Source: Paraescarpia echinospica (taxonomy: Eukaryota; Annelida; Polychaeta; Sabellida; Siboglinidae). Taken from it: 64,000 nt of DNA. Position 1 is the stretch's first letter, and every line of letters begins with the position of its first letter. The notes below the pieces were generated by a model. It made no database searches and was not told the origin of the DNA. It saw only the letters and a program-made list of their open reading frames with translations. Location: NCBI GenBank assembly GCA_020002185.1, contig CM034544.1, positions 37,415,862-37,479,861 of the forward strand, read 5' to 3'. Below, piece by piece: positions 42,778 through 54,155 of the stretch. The translations under genes and the position numbers were made by a program.

Positions 42778-44630
42778 CTACACCAAATACAACTCTCCTG
42801 CACGGCCCGTTTGCGGCTGCTGATCACCGGAAGAAGTCGACACCGTAGTTTCGTGTAGAATATGCACTAGTCTCGTGAAACAGGGGATGAGCCATCGACG
42901 CAGGAACGTTTCGATGACGCCGTTGAAATAGCGCGTCACAATACAGCCCGGCTTATCGAAACGTTGCATGTATACACGATTTGGCCGCCCCGCGCGATAG
43001 CCGGGCATGTGTACGTATGGACAGCCTTCATTCGGTTCACATACCCCGCATTGATCACGCGCCTTCTCCAGAATCATTTCGCCGAGAGTCTCGGCGACGA
43101 GATCCATCGCCAGCAGTTCGTAACGCCCGACCAACTGACTCCGGCTCGGCACGACAAGTTGCCGTTGGCACGTCCCCAGCTCCTCCGATACGCTCCAGTA
43201 CGGCGAGCACGTCGGTCCCATCGTCCCCAGGCTTTCGTTATACGTCGGTGGAGCGGGACGCATTCGGTTCGAACCGCCCAGTGCCACCTCGATGATCGCC
43301 TCCAATACGTGTGCGTCACGCACTCCACTACCCTACAGCACAAAGCAGTTCTACTCTTTACGAATCACCGTCAGGAACGCGTGTAGGAAGTCGCTCATAC
43401 ACTCACGCCTGGTGTGCTGCATCAGAGCGTCCTACAAACACATTATTATTATTATGATTAGTCCGCCTCCGCCTCCCTCTTGTTCTCTTCCTCATCCCTC
43501 TTTATCGACCCCTGCACACCGCGTTCCAACAACGTTCTTACGAACGAAGCAACCTCGTCGTACTGAGCGAGAATCCTTTCGTTGTTTGCAAGCATTTTTT
43601 CCAGTACGCAGCGCACTTCCTAAAGCATATAAAAGCACAACTGTTAGTACATCAAACTACTACAAAATAGGCTTGCTTCGTAGGCCAACCAAAACGCTCT
43701 TATATATTGCTCGGCCGACTCGACTAATAGTTGAAAGCTCTCCTCGCTTAGTTCCCGACCACGACGGTCTCTCATTCGTTGTCGTTCGTTCGCGTGCGTC
43801 AATAAATCTACAAGTAGCGGCCAATTTTCCTCCTACAAACAACACAAGACAACAACACATTAGTCATCGTTGTCGTCGACGATGACGTATCTCTTTAGTG
43901 TGCGGACTGTATACGAGGCCTCCCCGTTCCAACTCGTATTCCGCACACTAATCTCCACTTTAGTACCGGCTAACTCGAGCACGGTATCGCGGAGATCCTC
44001 CTCGTTCAATTCCGTCAAGTACTCAGCCGTGTACTCGACGAGATTAGACATTTGGCTATCAAACAACGTAAGCCAAAGCTCGTATTCCTCCTCCTCGCCG
44101 TCCTTCACCATCACACGCAACGCGAAGAAATATTTCGGAACAAACACTTCACCGTGCGTTCGACATATCAGGGTCCCGGCTTTGCCTGTCTGCAATTTCC
44201 GGCGACAACGGGAACATCCCAAATAGGTGGTGCCGGCCTCACCTTTGTACGAGACGGCGTCGATCATAACGGGCGACAGGATTTTATACACACCGTTGAC
44301 AGCACACTTCAGATGTCTCAGACTCACCACTGTGGCGCGTGTCGACGCCGACGATTCACGCTCCATAGAGCCGCTCCGCGACAGGACTGGGGGCTGCTCA
44401 GCCGTCTCGTCGGGCTCCAAGGACGCCTCTTCAGCGCTTCGCTTTCGCCCGACAGTCAACGGGGCCGCAATGAGCGCGACGGGGCGCTTAACGGGTGGTG
44501 ACGCCCCCGTTGACAAGGCTGCAATCAGCGGCGAAGGTTGACCGCTGTTGGCCGCCGCCGCCTTCATCGACTGCTTGCGCGATGCCTTCGTCTTTTTTGG
44601 TTGTTGTTGTTGTTGACTTTCATCCGCCAT
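42778..44630 (-). CDS. Predicted multi-exon alternative product of the RPA-like locus, element 2
   Basis: Predicted exons (minus): 44630-44328, 43832-43677, 43619-43542, 43431-43369, 43332-42778, all phase 0, about 384 residues. The first donor GTG|GTGAGT is a perfect consensus. Its acceptor (TTGTTTGTAG) comes just after the RPA stop. The second intron has a GC donor (GCAAGC), a TACTAAC branch sequence and CTTTAG; the third has GTAAGA and TTTGTAG; the fourth is only 36 nt and the least certain. The last exon contains LEKARDQCGVCEPNEGCPYVH, aligned in spacing and surroundings with the metal-binding motif of the element 1 product (CLACEIDDPSQFHHDC). The last exon has no ATG at its start. Function unknown. 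Confidence 0.45.
43860..44630 (-). CDS. RPA-like ssDNA-binding protein, element 2
   Basis: 256 residues from ATG 44630 (MADESQQQQQ), intact. About 100 residues of low-complexity, Lys/Ala/Ser-rich sequence precede a domain homologous to element 1 (8543-9109): YLGCSRCRRK and LICRTHG as zinc ligands, YELWLTLFDSQM, then LAGTKVEIS near the end. This matches the OB fold with zinc ribbon of the RPA C-terminal DNA-binding domain. Likely role: coating single strands during element replication. The codons GTG AGT at 44327-44322 (Val-Ser) form a donor at the same place as GTA AGC in element 1. Confidence 0.65.
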   Translation of the reverse strand: MADESQQQQQPKKTKASRKQSMKAAAANSGQPSPLIAALSTGASPPVKRPVALIAAPLTVGRKRSAEEASLEPDETAEQPPVLSRSGSMERESSASTRATVVSLRHLKCAVNGVYKILSPVMIDAVSYKGEAGTTYLGCSRCRRKLQTGKAGTLICRTHGEVFVPKYFFALRVMVKDGEEEEYELWLTLFDSQMSNLVEYTAEYLTELNEEDLRDTVLELAGTKVEISVRNTSWNGEASYTVRTLKRYVIVDDNDD

Positions 44631-44751
44631 GTTGTCTGTTGCGGAAGAACGTCTGCTGCTTGCTGCTCTGCTGTTGTACAAAGAATACACGTTAGAACTT
44701 TTACGCCATACAATATAACTTTTTCTCAACCGTTTTATACTTTTCCAAATA

Positions 44752-45540
44752 ACGCGCATGCGCACTTCACGCTAATACGTCATCTTACTCAATTATCAGC
44801 ATGCGTGCCTCGTACATTTCAGACATTTTGTTTTCGGAAAAAAGTTTCCGGTCACGTCAGTACATTCGCCGTTAAATCTCTCTTTACATCGAGTTTCTCT
44901 AATATCGATGCACCTCACGTTTCCTTACTCCACAGCGAACCTATACAACGTTTAATTTCGTGCTTTTAACGTTTCGTTTATTGTTTTTGAAATGTCATTG
45001 TCTACAACATAACGCACATGCGCACTTCACACTCATACCGTTATCTTATTCAATTATCAGCGTGCATACTTCATTCGTCCCAGGCATTTTGTTTTCGGAA
45101 AAAAGTTTCCGGTCACGTCAGTACATTCGCCGTTAAATCTCTCTTTACAAAAATTTTCTCTAATATCGATGCATCTCCCGTTTCCTGACCCCCCAGTGAT
45201 CGTATACAACGTTTAATTTCTTGCTTTTAACGTTTCGTTTATCGTTTGTAAAAATCCTTTGTTCTCCGTTCACATTCCAATCGCGTTAAGTCACGCGCAA
45301 CAGATGTCACACATGTGCGCTTAACGCATTCTGCCTAGTCTTCCGAGGAATTTGTTTTAGGAAAAAAGTTAGCGTTCACGTCAGTGCATCCATTGTCAAA
45401 TGTGACTTTTACAGCGAGTTTCTCTAATATCGATGCATCTCGTGTTTCCTGACTCCACAGTGATCGTATACAACGTTTAATTTCGTGCTTTTAACATTTC
45501 ATTTATTGTTTGTAAAAATCCTTTGTTCTCCGTTCACATT
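44752..45540. repeat. Three tandem copies of a 261-bp intergenic repeat
   Basis: Copies start near 44752, 45011 and 45290. Each contains TGCGCACTTCAC or a variant, TTTGTTTTCGGAAAAAAGTT, GGTCACGTCAGTACATTCGC, CTCTAATATCGATGCA and ATACAACGTTTAATTTCGTG. The third is more diverged at its start. They fill the space between the divergent RPA-like gene (-) and the spliced right-end gene (+), so a shared promoter/enhancer or a replication-related site is possible. The ACGTCA core resembles a CRE half site, which is weak evidence. Confidence 0.85.
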
Positions 45541-45670
45541 CCAATCAAGATAAGCCGTAGTGTCATGCGCCGCCGCCACCGCTGTTTGACGGCGCACACA
45601 TTTCATACACACTTTTACAGACACGCGCACACGACGCCTGTACATCGCTCCACCACAATTTTCATCTAAC

Positions 45671-46539
45671 ATGGCCACATTATCCACGACAACGAAACGG
45701 TAAGACATTTAAACAGTAACTACATGCATGCATGCATGCATTTTATTTAAACAATTGTAAGTACGCGTACATGCATGCACGTTTTTACTACAGCTGTTGT
45801 AAGTACGCAACATGTATTTTATCGTTTAAATAGTACGCATGTATTTTACTGTTTAAACAACTACGCCTGCATGCATGCATGCATTTTATTTTACCGTTTA
45901 AACAATCTCATTTTATTTTTACTACAACGCATGCATGCATGCATTTTACCGTTTAATGTCTCATTTTATGTCATCATTTTATTTTATTTCACAACCTTAT
46001 TTTACCATTTAAACAATGCATGGTTCTCATCCTTTGTTTAAAATGTATTGTTTTTTATTTTATTTCATACGCATGCATTTTATTTTACCATTTAAACAGT
46101 CTCATTTTATTTTTATTACAATTAAGTACGCATGCATTTTACCGTTTAATGTCTCATTTTATGTCATCATTTAAACAATGCATCATCACAACCTTGTAAT
46201 GCATCATTTTACCATTTAAACTGGTTCTCGTCCTTTTTTTAAAATGTGGTTTTATTTCATAGTCCGATCCAACTGCCTACATCCGGCGCATCGACGACCA
46301 AGCCAACATGCACGGTCGCGCCATTCATCAACACGCCGCCGCCGCCTCCTACGCCGACAGAAACTGACAGCTCTGACGACGACGACATCGCCGATCTGGC
46401 TAGGATATTTCTCGTGAAGCAGGCCAACGGGCTGTGGAAAACAATCGTGCCTCACGAACTATATCGTCGGGAAGGCTTCGGTTCCCCGGAAAGCAGCAGG
46501 CAACCCGTTGGCCGAATGCTCGCCTATCATCCACAATAA
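45671..46539 (+). CDS. Small spliced acidic/proline-rich protein at the right end of element 2
   Basis: Exons 45671-45699 and 46263-46539. The first exon starts ATGGCCACATTATCC and ends at CG|GTAAGA, a strong donor. The acceptor is TTTTATTTCATAG. Joining keeps the frame (phase 2) and removes every stop, giving about 101 residues: a short Ser/Thr leader, a Pro-rich run (PPPPPTPTE), an acidic patch (DSSDDDD) and a C-terminal part with LARIFLVKQANGLWKTIVPH. The stop overlaps AATAAA at 46536-46541. I do not recognise the family. The 563-bp intron is filled with ATGCATGCATGCATTTTATT-type repeats. Confidence 0.55.
45722..46200. repeat. ATGCATGC and CATTTTATTT repeats in the intron
   Basis: Repeated alternating purine-pyrimidine palindromes (TGCATGCATGCA) followed by TTTTATTT and ACCGTTTAAACAA, at least eight irregular copies. 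Lies wholly in the predicted intron. Confidence 0.8.
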
Positions 46540-46839
46540 ATATTTCAGTCACTACTCACGTTTTCACGCGTCTGTTTCCAATGCATAAACACCCTACTGA
46601 ACGTTAGTGTATTTATGCATTTGATTGTCATTGTAATCCCACGACTAGATGTATTTAAACGCATTGGTTTCGTTTTAATCCTTCCACCAAAACGTTGTTT
46701 ACCGTTAGCCAGCTATGCTGTCATCCAGGGGTCAAAGTCCACTAGAGCAGCAGCCGGCGGCGCCTTATCGCTGCAGCAGCGGTCGTCGCTCTTGCTGTCA
46801 ACATAGGGTACAGCGCGCCATTCATATAGGGATGACGGG

Positions 46840-47177
46840 GGTCGATGTTTATACAATGGTTTTATAGTGGTTAGCGCAATAAACGCATTATTGCTTACGT
46901 CTGCACGCTCTAGGTACGACGTTGATCGCAAGGACTAAAATACTCTCTGCACTCACCGCTAGGTGGCATCTCTAGTGTAGGAGTAATCAATCATCCAATT
47001 AGTATCAAATTACATCGCTCATCAATCACGTGTTTTATAAGTAGGTTTCCGAAACTAATTAGTGTCAAAAAAAGCCTTTGATCTTTTTTTATAAGTAGGT
47101 TGCCGAAATCGTTTAGTGGTCATTAAATTCTTTTTTATAAGTAGGGTTTTGAGACCGTACAGAGCCTCTATACTACT
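46840..47177. repeat. Element 2 right terminal inverted repeat
   Basis: 338 bp, the inverted counterpart of 29419-29757, ending in CTATACTACT at the target duplication. Confidence 0.93.
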
Positions 47178-47183
47178 GATCTT
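47178..47183. repeat. Target site duplication, right (GATCTT)
   Basis: Identical to 29413-29418. Confidence 0.92.
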
Positions 47184-49020
47184 TGGTGTGAGGGGCGCAC
47201 GATACCCGTCGTTAACTGATATTTTGCTAAGCATTCTTTGTGCTATTTTCACTGTTTGTTATCCCACTTTACATGATCGAATATGTTTTATGTACACTGT
47301 AACATGTATGTGTCACATTAAAAACGATTAGGGAATTACGAAATATTTAGTAAATAACAGTAAAGTCGGCAAACGGTGCTGCTACGCACATGTCCGACCT
47401 GTGATAATAATTATGTTGGCATGTCGTTGCCATTTAGGCCGACTTCCAAATTGCACATACGATCTACGGATACGCATGGGAAATCGTATTTACTAAATAA
47501 TATATTTTTTTACTCTACTTTGGAAATAATGTACATATATACGTTATATGTCAAATTAAAGCAAATATAATATCATATAATACAGTAATGTCGATGGTAG
47601 AATGCACGGCGGGCCGAGATCGATTAGTTATAATTTGCATAAGAACGTAGGCTGGTTGTTTCTTTTGTTATACGGCCAAATCATTTTGAAATGTACATTA
47701 ATATATTTTAAAACGAATATCCAAATTTACAAAATTACAAAGAAACAGTGGTTGTGTTAAATATGCTACTACAGATAGTTTTAATTTAATATTATTTTAT
47801 AAAAAGCAGATATACTTATACAAAGTAAGCTATATTTCTTACATAACTTAACTCTCCAACTAAAGTACATTATCCCATTATTTCTTCATGTAATTACTTT
47901 ATTATATTGTAATGGTTGTTCTGGTTTCATGTCCAGAACAGTTGTAGTTTTGACAATTTTCCCTGACTCAAGGTGATCAGGGAAAGGAAACCCGTTCACA
48001 AAAAGTCACATAAAAACCAACCAACACAATAGAGCTCAATGAAACTTGTTTTAATGCCTACATATAAAATGTATCTTGCAATGGTTCATATATTTATTTG
48101 CTGAGTTGTATGTATTTTTAAATTTTGTGTTTGTCTCCTGCAAGGTGCTAAACTACTAAAACCTCATTTTGAAAACATGATATCTCGAAAACTATCATTC
48201 ATATCCATCTTATTTTTGCGTACTAAATGTATATGTTGTTGTCCTTGGACAGGTATAATATTATGAGATTCAAGATATTAATTATTTTATAACAAAATAC
48301 TTGCCCGATCCCATATTAGAAGCAAAATAGGTGAGTTAGATGTTTGCCGGAATGCCTTCAAAGTTACTGTTGATCGCACATATTTAATAAAATATTCCAC
48401 ATCCGTTGGTCTGCCACTGGACAATAGTTCTGCGCTATCGTTTTCTTTATCATCGTCACATTGACAAGTGTGGAGTCACGTGCTGATCGTAAAAGACACG
48501 TGCGCACTCTAATATACAATTAAGACGCTGCTGCGAGCCACTGCGCTCGTTTCTATGGTGAGTCATATGCGTGGGGATAGAGTGCAAAGGGGTAAATGCC
48601 CCTGGAATTTCGCTGAGGGCGGACATATGGTTCTGCCCCCCCCGAATAAATATGAGCGTGCATGTGGGTTTTTTGGCGAGCGTCAATGGGCAAATCGAAG
48701 TATTCTGGAATCCATAAGGTGTTTTTGTTTCGTGGCGATTGTCAATGGGGTGCAACTGGAGGTTTCTGATGAGCTTCAAAAATGTTGTACGTCGCCGCGG
48801 CCCGCGAGAAATATTCCCACCGCCACCCCTCGTCTTCGAGGCCATCAGCCGAGAGCCGAGGCAGCGGAGAACGTTAAATTACCGCGGCGCGATGCAGAAT
48901 AATAATTGTCAAGAAATACTCCCCCCCCCCCCGTCTTCCGCTGTCGTGACCCGACAGCGGAGCGGAATGGCGCTGAAGCTCCAGATTGTTTTTTACTTAC
49001 ATTAATGGTTTAGCACAATG
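47184..49020. other. Intergenic; no gene seen
   Basis: Mostly AT-rich; 48540-48990 is more GC-rich with a poly-C run at 48920-48932. No convincing coding region. Confidence 0.5.
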
Positions 49021-49150
49021 CGTTCACAATATGTGTTCACCTCCAAACTGATATATATAGAACACCACACCACCTGCAGATGAGCACTTCTGTGTGTTCA
49101 AAGTAGTGCCATCTCTTACAACATTACCAAGTACAACCCAATAGTTGGTT

Positions 49151-50365
49151 TTACTTAATCCGGCCATAAAGAGAAGCAACATGAGGAAGACACGTGTGTC
49201 TATGTACACGACCACTGTCCTCTTGAACGTTCCTGTCACTGTCACATGCATGTAATATGAGGCCATCAAGAGAAGCAACATGAGGAAGACACGTGTGTCT
49301 ATGTACACGACCACTGTCCTCTTGAACGTGCTTGTCACTGTCACATGCATGTAAAATGAGATCATAAAGAGAAGCAGCATGAGGAAGACACGTGTGTCTA
49401 TGTACAAGACCACTGTCCTCTTGAACGTGCTTGTCACTGTCACATGCATGTAATATGAGGACATAAAGAGAAGCAACATGAGGAAGACACGTGTGTCTAT
49501 GTACACGACCACTGTCCTCTTGAACGTGCTTGTCACTGTCACATGCATGTAAAATGAGATCGTAAAGAGAAGCAGCATGAGGAAGACACGTATGTCTATT
49601 TACACGACCACTGTCCTCTTGAACGTTCCTGTCATTGTCACATGCATGTAATATGAGGCCATCAAGAGAAGCAACATGAGGAAGACACGTGTGTCTATTT
49701 ACACGACCACTGTCCTCTTGAACATGCTTGTAACTGTCCCATGCATGTAATATAAGACCATAAAGAGAAGCAGCATGAGGAAGACACGTGTGTCTATGTA
49801 CACGACCACTGTCCTCTTGAACGTGCTTGTCACTGTCACATGCATGTAATATGAGGCCATCAAGAGAAGCACCATGAGGAAGACACGTGTGTCTATGTAC
49901 ACGACCACTGTCCTCTTGAACGTGGTTGTCACTGTCACATGCATGTAATATGAGGCCATAAAGAGAAGCACCATGAGGAAGACACGTGTGTCTATGTACA
50001 CGACCACTGTCCTCTTGAACATGCTTGTCACTGTCACATGCATGTAATATGACGCCATAAAGAGAAGCAACATGAGGAAGACACGTGTGTCTATGTACAC
50101 GACCACTGTCCTCTTGAACGTGCTTGTCACTGTCTGATGCCTGTACTATGAGGCGCGTGTCTACACCCTTACTTAAAAGCACAACATCTCTAACAGTTGA
50201 TTTTGCCCATTTGTTGTCTTGAAATCCCCCACCCACGACGAGTTCACATCCATCGGGCAGGTGCTTACAGTGCTCCATCATGTAATGGATGAGACAGTGA
50301 GCCAGGTCAGCCTTGTTTTCATCTACGGACGTGTTTGACAAAGATGATGCGCAAAGATTATGCAT
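49151..50365 (-). pseudogene. 99-bp coding-derived minisatellite in a transposon-associated ORF
   Basis: On the minus strand an open frame of 404 codons starts with a unique part (KHLPDGCELVVGGGFQD, then DVVLLSKGVDTRLIV) and continues as ten tandem units of 33 residues built on HACDSDKHVQEDSGRV and HRHTCLPHxASL. The unique part resembles invertebrate transposon-associated proteins with a 'GGF(x)D...EADTRLILHA' motif. A second frame of the same array reads RTVVVYIDTRVFLMLLLFM, which is closer to the family's following segment (VVxSxDTDVFxLLL). So the array seems to be an amplified, slightly frameshifted piece of that gene. Because 99 is a multiple of 3, the frames stay open. Confidence 0.6.
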
Positions 50366-51640
50366 GGAGAGCCTACATCTATAACAATTACTATATTATT
50401 TGCGTGTCTGTTTGATTCGATGTTTATACGTAACATAAGTCCGTAAAGGTATGATAAAATATTACGTGCAATGGTTTTTCATTGGGATGGTGTTGACATA
50501 TACCTACTAACTAACTAAACGATTAGTTGAGGCTGTTCTGAGTGATCTCGCAAGCACACTGTGTTGACACTTAAACAGCTACCGTCTCATCAACAACTAT
50601 GATTGTTTGTAGGCGTCTGTGTCGTGCTGGAATGAACTTTCTTAAGTATGTTTCATCCCAGTTCAGCAGATCTGAGACGGCTGTCCGTGGACTGCTAGTA
50701 GCAGTAATGTCATCTGTTGGAACTAAAGCATTTTCCTCTAGCCTTGATTAACCAAGCCCCGTGATGTGGCGCAACTATTTGTCGCACAAAGAAAAAACTG
50801 CATCCAGAGACGTCTTGCTGTTGCAGCGAAAGAGGTGGGGTAGGTAGGTAGGTGTATAATTGGAAGTGTTTTGTGAGCCTCAGAGAGTTTCTGTCGGGTG
50901 TAGTCAGACATTTCTGTGAGTCTTAAGGCATAACTTAAGGTGTAGTTGAGGGTTTCTCAATCTGAGCTGAATCAAATGCTGTAGTCGCAGAAAATGTGTC
51001 GCTGCTGCACCGCCGTAACTTCAGCTTCTTCACTGTTTCTGCTCGACTGGTGACATCGGGGTGAAGGGGAGTATGGGTGGGGGGTGCTGTTGAAAATGTT
51101 TCGTCATTGCGCAGCCTTAAATTCACCGTCTTCTCGCTGTCTCTTTCGGTGCCTCATAACTCGTCTCAACTGATGAAATGGGAAGACGGGCGGGGAAGTC
51201 TGTTTTTTTTTGCCGCTACGCCATGTCGCTGTATCTTCACTTCAACTTTTCTTCAGTTTCTCCGCTTGCTTGCCTGGCTCAACTGTGACATCAGAAGATG
51301 GGGGTTGCTATTGAAATTGTTCACCGCCGCGTCAGCATAATTTCAGCTTATTTAACAAGATTGCCACGCAGATAATTAACTCTAGATGGCAGGTGGACAA
51401 GGAAGCCTTTTGGCTTATCGAGAGTTCAATCCTTTTATATTTACAAGTATCCCGCCCTTCTGAGGTGAGTGTCGATTTAATTTTTTACATATTTATGGCA
51501 CGACATGGAGCTGAGGTGTTGTGCTTGACAGTAGCTCCCACGACAGGTGTCTTATTGTTACAAGTTTGACGTATTTCAATTCAAGGAACGTTTTTCACAT
51601 TTCTCAGGTGCGTGTATAGAGGTACATACATTACTTCGGA
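50366..51640. other. Intergenic; no gene seen
   Basis: No coding region recognised. Two diverged copies of a motif around 'TTCAGCTTCTTCACTGTTTC' / 'TTCACCGTCTTCTCGCTGTC' (51020-51140) suggest a small local repeat. Confidence 0.4.
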
Positions 51641-51734
51641 CGTTTACATTTTACATTGTACTTGAAAATGTTTACTGGTGCCGGACTGTTATTGTTTTTA
51701 ATCGACATTCGTCTACGCTTGCCTTGAGAACTGG

Positions 51735-53830
51735 TTGCAAACTTGTCAAGCAGAACGCTGTGGTCTATTCTTGGATAACACCGGACCACGGAAAACTTTT
51801 GTGCAATCGCCGATGATACTCAGTGACGCAAGACGCACTTCAGCAGCGTGTGTATCAACAACAGTGGTGCTTTATTCTAGGACACATTTCTTGTCAACTG
51901 CCGCCCATGCAACCAGGTATATCAGATCTCCGGTGACCTGCTGTGTGAATCTTCTCTTTCACCAACTGTGCATCTTCAAGCGTTCGTCTACGAAACGTAA
52001 ACACCGTGGCGGTCGTAAAGTCGCAAACCAGATCGGGACAATACTTCACTACGCAAGAGTGCCGACGCTGCCACAATCAAGCCGAAATGTACACAATTTC
52101 ATAACTTTACCATTATATAAACAGGTACAGCGCGATCAAGGCGTACGAGTATGCTACGTTAACGCACAATCGTGTCGGAACAAAGCACTCGCCATTGCGG
52201 ATCATATACTTGAAAACCACCTCGATATGATGGCGATATGCGAAACGTGGTTGAAGCCTTCGAGCGACGCCAATGTGATTACAGACATTGTACCATATGG
52301 ATATTCCATCAAGCACACGCCGAAATCGTCTTACACAAACAGGATACCGATGCGTTTCGATCCTTTCAACATCTACGTCATCCATGAGAATCGTTGTTAT
52401 TTACCGACCGCCGCCATCATTGAAAAATGGCTTGTCAACAACTTTGTTTTTTGAAGAATGGGACCGTTTCATCGACCAGTATGCCATAAAACCTGGACAT
52501 CTGATTATCATGGAAGATTTGAACTTTCATATTGACAACGTTGCAACTGTTGATGCACGGCGACTGACCAATTCTGTGAATGCCACAGGGATGGTGTTGC
52601 ATGTTCCCTGGCCAACCCACAGGAAAGGACACACTTTGGATGTACTCATGACCCGCAGCAAGGACGAAATGTTACCGTTACGGACATGGGCCTCTCTGAC
52701 CACTTTGCGGTGATTTTCAACGTAGACATTGTTCAACATCGCACTCTTTTGATGAAAATCAAATATTGTAAGTTACGCAACAATTATGTAGTGTCTTTTT
52801 GACAAGACATTCCACTGTTCCGTTCGGATGATCTTGACTTGCTGAACGTAGAAGAACTGGTTGATCAATACGATCATAATGCAGGTCAGCTTAGTTTATT
52901 CGCACGCGTCCGTTTTTCCATATCAATACAGGACTGGCTGCATCTCGCCATCAAGAAGGCTGAACTAAATCCAGAATCAATGCAGAATTATCGACCTGTA
53001 TCGAAACTGACATTTCTCTCTAAAGTAATCGAGCGCGTTGTAGCAAAACAGCTGAACGTCCACATGCAAGAGAACAACTTGAACGACCAGTTTCAATCGG
53101 CATATCGACAATATCACTCAACTGAAACGGCTCTGCTTAAAGTTCACAATGATATTCTGTCTGCAGTAGACCGTGGCTGTGTTGTTGTGTTGGTTATGCA
53201 TGACTTGACCGCCGCTTTCGACACCATTGACCACGGCATTCTATTGAGCAGACTCACTCACAGATTCGGTGTCACTGGCGCTGCGCTTGAGTGGTTCAGA
53301 TCTTACTTGTCCGGTCGGGCATCAAGTCTTTCGTATTGGAAATGTCAAATCCTCCCCAACTGCTGTGCCGTTTGGTGTACCGCAAGGCTCCGTACTCGGG
53401 CGGAAGACAGATGTCATGGTGTTTGGTACTAAACAGAAATTGTCACTACTAAAGGAGATTCGTATTTTTGACTCGACTTTGACTTCGTCTTCAAGTGCGC
53501 GCAACCTGGGCGCTGTATGTGATCAATCCCTCAACATGACTAACCACATAAGTGCCATTTGCCGAACAGCGTATATGCACCTCCACAACATCAGTCGTAT
53601 GAGGCGATATCCCACAACATATGCGACTAAACCACTTGTGCTCGCTTTCGTCATATCTAGATTGGACTACGGGAACGCGTTATTGACTGGACTACCACGA
53701 AACCACATTCACAAACTCCAGCGAATCCAAAACATGGCAGCCAGAAGCATCACGTTCACACCTCACCGTGACCACATAACTCCAGTTCTAAAAGAACAAC
53801 ACTGGCTGCCAATCAAATGCCGAATGTTAT
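51735..53830 (+). pseudogene. LINE retrotransposon (L2/CR1-like), decayed
   Basis: An endonuclease-like part reads VCYVNAQSCRNKALAIADHI and DMMAICETWLKP (about 52150-52260), continued in a second frame by KPGHLIIMEDLNFHID. The reverse transcriptase part reads QNYRPVSKLTFLSKVIERV, QFQSAYRQYHSTETALL and DLTAAFDTIDHGILL (52980-53240), then a frame change to VPFGVPQGSVLG. The catalytic YADD region that should follow is deleted: the next sequence (RKTDVMVFG...) belongs downstream of it. The 3' part includes SRLDYGNALLTGLP and KEQHWLPI. A dead copy. Confidence 0.75.
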
Positions 53831-53834
53831 GTAT

Positions 53835-54075
53835 GTCTGTCTCTCTTCCTCTCCATCATTCTCAATCCCTCTTTCTCTCTCACCTCCTCTCTCTCTCCCC
53901 ATCGGTCTCTCTCCCCCTCGGTCTCTCTCCACCTCTGTCTCTCTTCCTCCCTCTGCCTCCCTCTTCCTCGCTCTCCCTCTCTCTCCATCGCTCTTCCTCT
54001 CTCTCTGCCTCGCTCTCCCTCTCTCCTTGTCTCCTTTCTCTGTGTCACTCTCTTCCCCTCTTCCTGTCTCTATGG
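53835..54075. repeat. CT-rich low-complexity tract
   Basis: CTCTCTC runs with TCC interruptions, the mirror of the GA tract at 4445-4660. Open frames through it are artefacts. Confidence 0.9.
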
Positions 54076-54155
54076 CTGATGTCTGTCTTGAGAGACTGTG
54101 TCATCTACTGTTGCTTGTTATGACTGCTCTACTGATGTTTATTTGCTTGTTGTAG

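Larger units (their letters stand above)
29419..47177. mobile_element. Complete Polinton/Maverick element 2 (17.8 kb)
   Basis: Starts AGTAGTATAGAGG, ends CCTCTATACTACT, with inverted termini of 339 and 338 bp and a perfect 6-bp target duplication. It carries the hallmark set: retroviral-type integrase, protein-primed type PolB, packaging ATPase, adenain-like protease, major and minor capsid proteins. Several genes have stops or frameshifts, so it is not expected to be autonomous, but borders and gene order are preserved. The order is + strand 29923-37962, - strand 42313-38146 and 44630-42778, and + strand 45671-46539. Confidence 0.95.

Noticed and set aside
43292..43885. 197-codon plus-strand frame in the RPA-like locus
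   Set aside because: It lies opposite the exons and intron signals of the minus strand, and its translation has no recognisable pattern.
44227..44541. Plus-strand frames opposite the RPA-like gene and similar antisense frames opposite PolB and the capsid genes
   Set aside because: Shadows of GC-rich coding regions on the other strand without recognisable motifs.
48456..48902. Open frames of 115-129 codons near a GC-rich patch
   Set aside because: Both strands are open over the same stretch, no domain is recognised, and there are no convincing splice or promoter signals.
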